Source: Chitinophagaceae bacterium
GTDB taxonomy: Bacteria > Bacteroidota > Bacteroidia > Chitinophagales > Chitinophagaceae
Direction of reading: 5' to 3'
Length of the DNA stretch: 18,242 nucleotides
Assembly (NCBI GenBank): GCA_023251335.1
Contig: JAHEZA010000007.1
Span: 1-18,242 of the forward strand
Part shown: piece after piece, positions 15,021-18,242 of the stretch
Layout of the letters: the number at the start of each line of letters is the position of its first letter
Position numbering within the stretch: position 1 is the stretch's first letter
Notes under the pieces: model-generated
Databases searched by the model: none
Seen by the model: the letters and a program-made list of their open reading frames with translations, nothing else
What the model was told of the DNA's origin: nothing
Translations under genes and position numbers: made by a program

Positions 15021-15770
15021 CTATATAAGATTTATGCCCGTGTGTTCATACGGTTCCAAAAGGGCGTCATCCGGAGATAACTCTGTTATTAACGTGTCAA
15101 TCTTCTTAATTTCGCACACCTGGAAAGGCTGACGGGAGTTGATTTTTTCAGAAATGGTAAGGCACACCACTTTTTGCGATGCTTCTATCATTGCTCTCTT
15201 AACTTGTACTATCTCCCAGTCATTGTCTGAAACGCCGTTTTCTAAATTAATAGCAGAAACTCCCAAAATGCACAAATCAACTTTTAACTCTTTTATTCGT
15301 GATATAGCGTCCGAGCCAACCGTAATTTTAGAGTCTTTAGAAATTTTATCTCCAATCGAAATTACATTGATATTCGGATGCAAAATGTATTCAGCAAGAG
15401 CAGGAATGCTTCCGGAAATAAAGGTAGCGTGTAAGTCTTGAGGCAATGCCCTGGCCATTTCAATAATGGTTGTACCACCCGTAGTTAAGACGAACATTCC
15501 ATTTTTTATCAGCTTAACCGCTTTTTGTGCAATGATCTTTTTTTGATGGTAAGCATACACGTCATTCGAAGATGCGTGGGTATTATGAAACGAGGGTGAT
15601 AAAGCTCCTCCGTGAAATTTAATTACCCTGCCTTCTTCAGACAGTTGCTGAATATCTCTGCGTATTGTATCGTCCGATACTTTCATTTGCTTACTAAGAT
15701 CCGTTGATAACACTTTATTATGCAGATTTACCTGGTGAAGAATAAATGATTGCCTCTCTATCTTAAGCAT
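15021..15770 (-). CDS. DeoR/GlpR-family transcriptional regulator
   Basis: From the ATG at 15770 the protein is 249 residues, normal for the family. Residues 3-57 form the DeoR winged helix-turn-helix: ERQSFILHQV, then LSTDLSKQMKVSDDTIRRDI (21-40) and the family-typical GRVIKFHGGAL (47-57). The C-terminal sensor domain (about 75-230) binds phosphorylated sugars in characterised members: TTGGTTIIEMARAL (96-109), DLCILGVSAIN (165-175) and a K191-R-A-M motif. The in-frame TTG at 15794 would add eight residues before the conserved start, so I prefer the ATG, which lies 21 bases from a -7 box. It probably heads a deoR-susC1-susD1 transcript and represses it, with a sugar-phosphate as inducer; the neighbours support this but the ligand is unknown. 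Confidence 0.9.
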   Translation of the reverse strand: MLKIERQSFILHQVNLHNKVLSTDLSKQMKVSDDTIRRDIQQLSEEGRVIKFHGGALSPSFHNTHASSNDVYAYHQKKIIAQKAVKLIKNGMFVLTTGGTTIIEMARALPQDLHATFISGSIPALAEYILHPNINVISIGDKISKDSKITVGSDAISRIKELKVDLCILGVSAINLENGVSDNDWEIVQVKRAMIEASQKVVCLTISEKINSRQPFQVCEIKKIDTLITELSPDDALLEPYEHTGINLI

Positions 15771-15791
15771 TCGAAATTTTGATTTTCTTAA

Positions 15792-15799
15792 CAAACTTA
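15792..15799 (-). promoter_or_regulatory. Candidate -7 box for deoR
   Basis: The - strand reads TAAGTTTG, an exact TAnnTTTG match 21 bases before the ATG at 15770. TTTG at 15815-15818 is closer than the usual -33 spacing, so only the -7 element is confident. Its placement also favours the 15770 ATG over the TTG at 15794, which would overlap the box. Confidence 0.5.
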
Positions 15800-16082
15800 A
15801 AACAAAAAAGTTGTCAAAAGTGCAAGTACCGCATATTTTTTTTATCTATAGACGCACAAATTGGTACTTGAGTAATATCATAATATATTTTTTTTTATTA
15901 AATTTCGTAGTCTTGAAAGAAAATGCGGCTATTGCGTTAATCAATCATTAATTAATTTTTTGAGTCCGAGATTAAAAGAGTATTTCCTAAAGCCCACTTT
16001 TTTCTGATCTGAGAATAAAAAACTGCTTCAGTTTTGTTCTTGTTTTATGATTCATCGGACTTATCTGCATCCATTTATATAT

Positions 16083-16118
16083 AAAAAAAGCCCGCACTAA
16101 AATGTGGGGCTTTTTTTT
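16083..16118 (-). terminator. Terminator of the susC2-susD2 unit
   Basis: A-run + GCCC + G bulge + CAC pairs with GTG + GGGC + T8, loop TAAAAT, beginning 27 bases after the susD2 stop. The A- and T-runs on both sides make it potentially bidirectional. It separates the second SusCD pair from deoR. Confidence 0.88.
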
Positions 16119-16145
16119 GAAAATAAAACACAAACACAGTAAGAT

Positions 16146-17996
16146 TTATTGCCAGCCTTCAGTTTGAGTGAGAGTATAGCCTTTGTCTTTATACTCATTA
16201 ATTTGTTGCAGACCTACCGGGGACAAATAATTTTGATCGCCAAATGCATTCCTGTTGCTGGCATTGTCAACCACCCAAAAGCCAATCATATCACTTGCGT
16301 TAGTTCCATTGTAGGTAACTATTGTGCCATCGGTCTTCTTCACCTTGACATTTCCTTTTGTGGCTGCGGCAGGGGTCAATGCGGAAGGGAATTCAACAGG
16401 CAAATTGACCCAAAGCCCAAGAAAATAATCGGGATTAGTGCTAAAATCCATGTACTGAAGTTTGTTCCATCTCTTCAGGTCTAGTAAGCGAAAGTTTTCA
16501 AAGGCAAATTCCATACGTCTTTCTCTCCGAATTTCCCAAATTAGCTGGGGCACATCTGCGTCTCTTTCCGGATCATCCGGAACTGCGGATAACATCAGAG
16601 GAGCGGTTTTTTGAACGCCCTTGGCAATAGCTGCTGGATCTAAAGGCCTTTTGCGAATAGCATTGATAGACTTGTCTAAATCATCCTGAGTTATCGGGGC
16701 GCCCCCGAAAGATTGTGCGAGTACCGCTTTTGCTTCCAGCCAGTTTAATACAACTTCACCCAACCTGATAATCGGCGCATCACTGGTGTTGGTATTACTT
16801 CCCCATTCAGGAGGATAAGTTTTTCCAATGAATGTAATTGCATCTCTGGATGCAAATTTATATTCATATAAAAGTGTTGTGGCAGACCCGTTAGGCTTGT
16901 CAATGAAAGAAGCTTCAAAGCGGGGATCTCTTGTTTTTACAAAATTGCCTATAGAGAAATCAGCGGCATCCGGATTTGAAGAATTTTCCCAAACGTTGCC
17001 ATCATTCATTATGAATGATTTGGCTAAAACGAGGTTTCCGTCAACACCGACTGTTTCAGTACCATTAGAGTATGACCCGATGCAGTGCGTAATTTGTAGA
17101 GAAGCATCGTATGCACGGTATAATAATACTTCAGGATTTCCCGCGAGACTTTGTGATGAGAAGAGCGATTTGAAATCGCTTCCAAAACTGTATTTATTAC
17201 TATTCATTACTACTTCTGCTGCCTGTACTGCAAGCTCAAGATATTTCTGAGCCCTGGCAGGATCTAATCCATGATAATTTTCATAAGTTCCTTCAAATAA
17301 CATAAATCTTGAAATAAATGCGGCAGCTATGTATTTGTTCAAATTTTGGGTGCCGTCATTCACTCTCATATTGGCTAAGGCATACTGAAAATCATCATAA
17401 ACTTTATCCATTACAAGGCCTCTGCTGTCTCTGTCCTTATATAAGGTATCCAGTTCATTTTCGGTAACCACTCTTCCGAAATACGGTACATCCCCGAAAA
17501 CGCTAACCAGGCGTGAATATTCGTAACCTCTGAAAAATCTTGCGACTGCTGTCCAGTGAAGAAATGCTTCATCGGTAATGTTGGGTTTCGCAACATTATT
17601 CAGCCGGTCAATAAATATATTTGCTTTGCGTACCCATGCAAAATCCCACGTCGGACCTGCATACTCTCCTAACCATGCAGCCGCCTCAGAAGATGAGCCC
17701 CTGGATGATGGCACATTGCTTTCAAAATTGGATTGTACATTTTTGCCCGTAACATCGTCGTTAAAAGTATAACCTCTTACTGGAGTGTAATCTGCGGTAA
17801 ATGAAGTGTTATAACCATTGAAGTAATTGGCATAAAATCCGGTTGCGAACATGCGAATGTCATCTTCATTTCTCCAATATTGCCCGTCAGCATCTACATA
17901 GCTTGTTAACGGTGGCCTGTCTAAGAAATCTTTATTGCAGGAAATGAAAAGCAGGCACGCTATTCCAAGTCCGCAGATATAATTATATTTTCTCAT
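16146..17996 (-). CDS. SusD/RagB-family nutrient-binding lipoprotein (pair 2)
   Basis: This 616-residue protein has a lipoprotein signal ending at C20 (LFISC), then NKDFLDRPPLTSY, the classic SusD start. Family motifs include FFRGYEYSRLVSVFGDVPYF (154-173), the N-terminal helical SusD-like region, and the highly conserved IRRERRMEFAFENFRLLDLKRW-type segment beginning at 489 (RRERRMEF 490-497). It belongs to the canonical SusD_RagB branch, a different branch from the SusD at 9691-11685, so the two pairs probably import different substrates. Expected location: outer leaflet of the outer membrane, capping its SusC. The start lies 11 bases after the SusC2 stop; a strong terminator follows. No obvious damage. 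Confidence 0.95.
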   Translation of the reverse strand: MRKYNYICGLGIACLLFISCNKDFLDRPPLTSYVDADGQYWRNEDDIRMFATGFYANYFNGYNTSFTADYTPVRGYTFNDDVTGKNVQSNFESNVPSSRGSSSEAAAWLGEYAGPTWDFAWVRKANIFIDRLNNVAKPNITDEAFLHWTAVARFFRGYEYSRLVSVFGDVPYFGRVVTENELDTLYKDRDSRGLVMDKVYDDFQYALANMRVNDGTQNLNKYIAAAFISRFMLFEGTYENYHGLDPARAQKYLELAVQAAEVVMNSNKYSFGSDFKSLFSSQSLAGNPEVLLYRAYDASLQITHCIGSYSNGTETVGVDGNLVLAKSFIMNDGNVWENSSNPDAADFSIGNFVKTRDPRFEASFIDKPNGSATTLLYEYKFASRDAITFIGKTYPPEWGSNTNTSDAPIIRLGEVVLNWLEAKAVLAQSFGGAPITQDDLDKSINAIRKRPLDPAAIAKGVQKTAPLMLSAVPDDPERDADVPQLIWEIRRERRMEFAFENFRLLDLKRWNKLQYMDFSTNPDYFLGLWVNLPVEFPSALTPAAATKGNVKVKKTDGTIVTYNGTNASDMIGFWVVDNASNRNAFGDQNYLSPVGLQQINEYKDKGYTLTQTEGWQ

Positions 17997-18007
17997 TGTA
18001 TTTATTT

Positions 18008-18242
18008 TTAAAAGTTTAATTGAACACCAACTGATACGCTTTTGAATGCGGGTGTACCCATCCCTGTACGCCCCAGGTTATAATTTGATGTATTCCACAT
18101 GGAGTATCCGTCAATATATTCTGGGTCTATCGGCAGTCCTCTAAGATGGTCCCATGTAATGAAATTTTCCAATGCGCCATATACTCTGAAAGAGTTAACT
18201 CCGACTTTCTTAAGGACACTCTGGGAAATAGAATATCCAATT
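18008..18242 (-). CDS. SusC/RagA-family TonB-dependent transporter (pair 2), C-terminal part only
   Basis: Only the last 77 codons are inside the window; the gene continues beyond the right edge. The translated tail includes LKKVGVNSFRVYGALENFIT, then WDHLRGLPIDPEYIDGYSMW and ends in SVSVGVQLNF, which is the standard SusC barrel ending (a NF-x-T-W-like strand, then GVQLNF with terminal Phe). It is followed 11 bases later by susD2, so they form one transcript. Domain content upstream, including any STN signalling domain, cannot be judged. Confidence 0.93.
   Translation of the reverse strand, partial: IGYSISQSVLKKVGVNSFRVYGALENFITWDHLRGLPIDPEYIDGYSMWNTSNYNLGRTGMGTPAFKSVSVGVQLNF

Larger units (their letters stand above)
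15771..16145. other. Intergenic region between the second SusCD pair and deoR
   Basis: About 375 very AT-rich bases hold the deoR -7 box (15792-15799), a TTTC-8-GAAA inverted repeat at 15903-15918 that includes another TTTCG, and the susD2 terminator (16083-16118). No gene is evident on either strand. Confidence 0.5.

Noticed and set aside
15771..15794. TTG start for the DeoR regulator
   Set aside because: The downstream ATG at 15770 matches the family start and the TTG would overlap the -7 box.

Overview
This window looks like chromosomal DNA from a member of the Bacteroidota, probably near Chitinophagaceae (the rank is inferred). The evidence is two SusC/SusD outer-membrane nutrient-uptake pairs, lipoproteins with loose lipoboxes, AT-rich spacers, few Shine-Dalgarno sites, and several upstream boxes matching the Bacteroidota -7 promoter element TAnnTTTG.

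Layout. Positions 191-2426 are read on the + strand: an exported TIM-barrel (xylose-isomerase-like) lipoprotein with a strong terminator, then a two-gene Xre/RES toxin-antitoxin module whose promoter overlaps a perfect inverted repeat. Everything from 2493 to the end is read on the - strand. In order of increasing coordinate these are: a single-chain ABC exporter; an aldonolactone-oxidase-like FAD enzyme preceded by a small Bor-like lipoprotein gene (a likely two-gene operon); a membrane protein of unknown function; the Kdo transferase gene waaA; a SusD/SusC pair; a DeoR-family repressor; and a second SusD/SusC pair whose SusC runs off the right edge.

How the genes fit together. The region from about 9.7 kb to the right end is a nutrient-uptake area. 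Two SusCD transporters flank a DeoR regulator, and transcription runs susC2-susD2-terminator, then deoR-susC1-susD1-terminator. No ECF sigma/FecR or hybrid two-component regulator is visible, and SusC1 lacks the N-terminal signalling (STN) domain, so sugar-phosphate sensing by DeoR is the best guess for control of pair 1. No glycosidase gene lies beside either pair within the window. The middle part (waaA, ABC exporter, lipoproteins) is cell-envelope housekeeping.

Most noteworthy: a degenerate ten-unit 7-bp tandem repeat embedded in frame inside waaA; the TA operator palindrome; the DeoR/double-SusCD arrangement; and an enlarged SusD. No rRNA, tRNA, CRISPR array, insertion sequence or phage gene was recognised. 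I see no strong evidence for a wholly new defence or mobile system.
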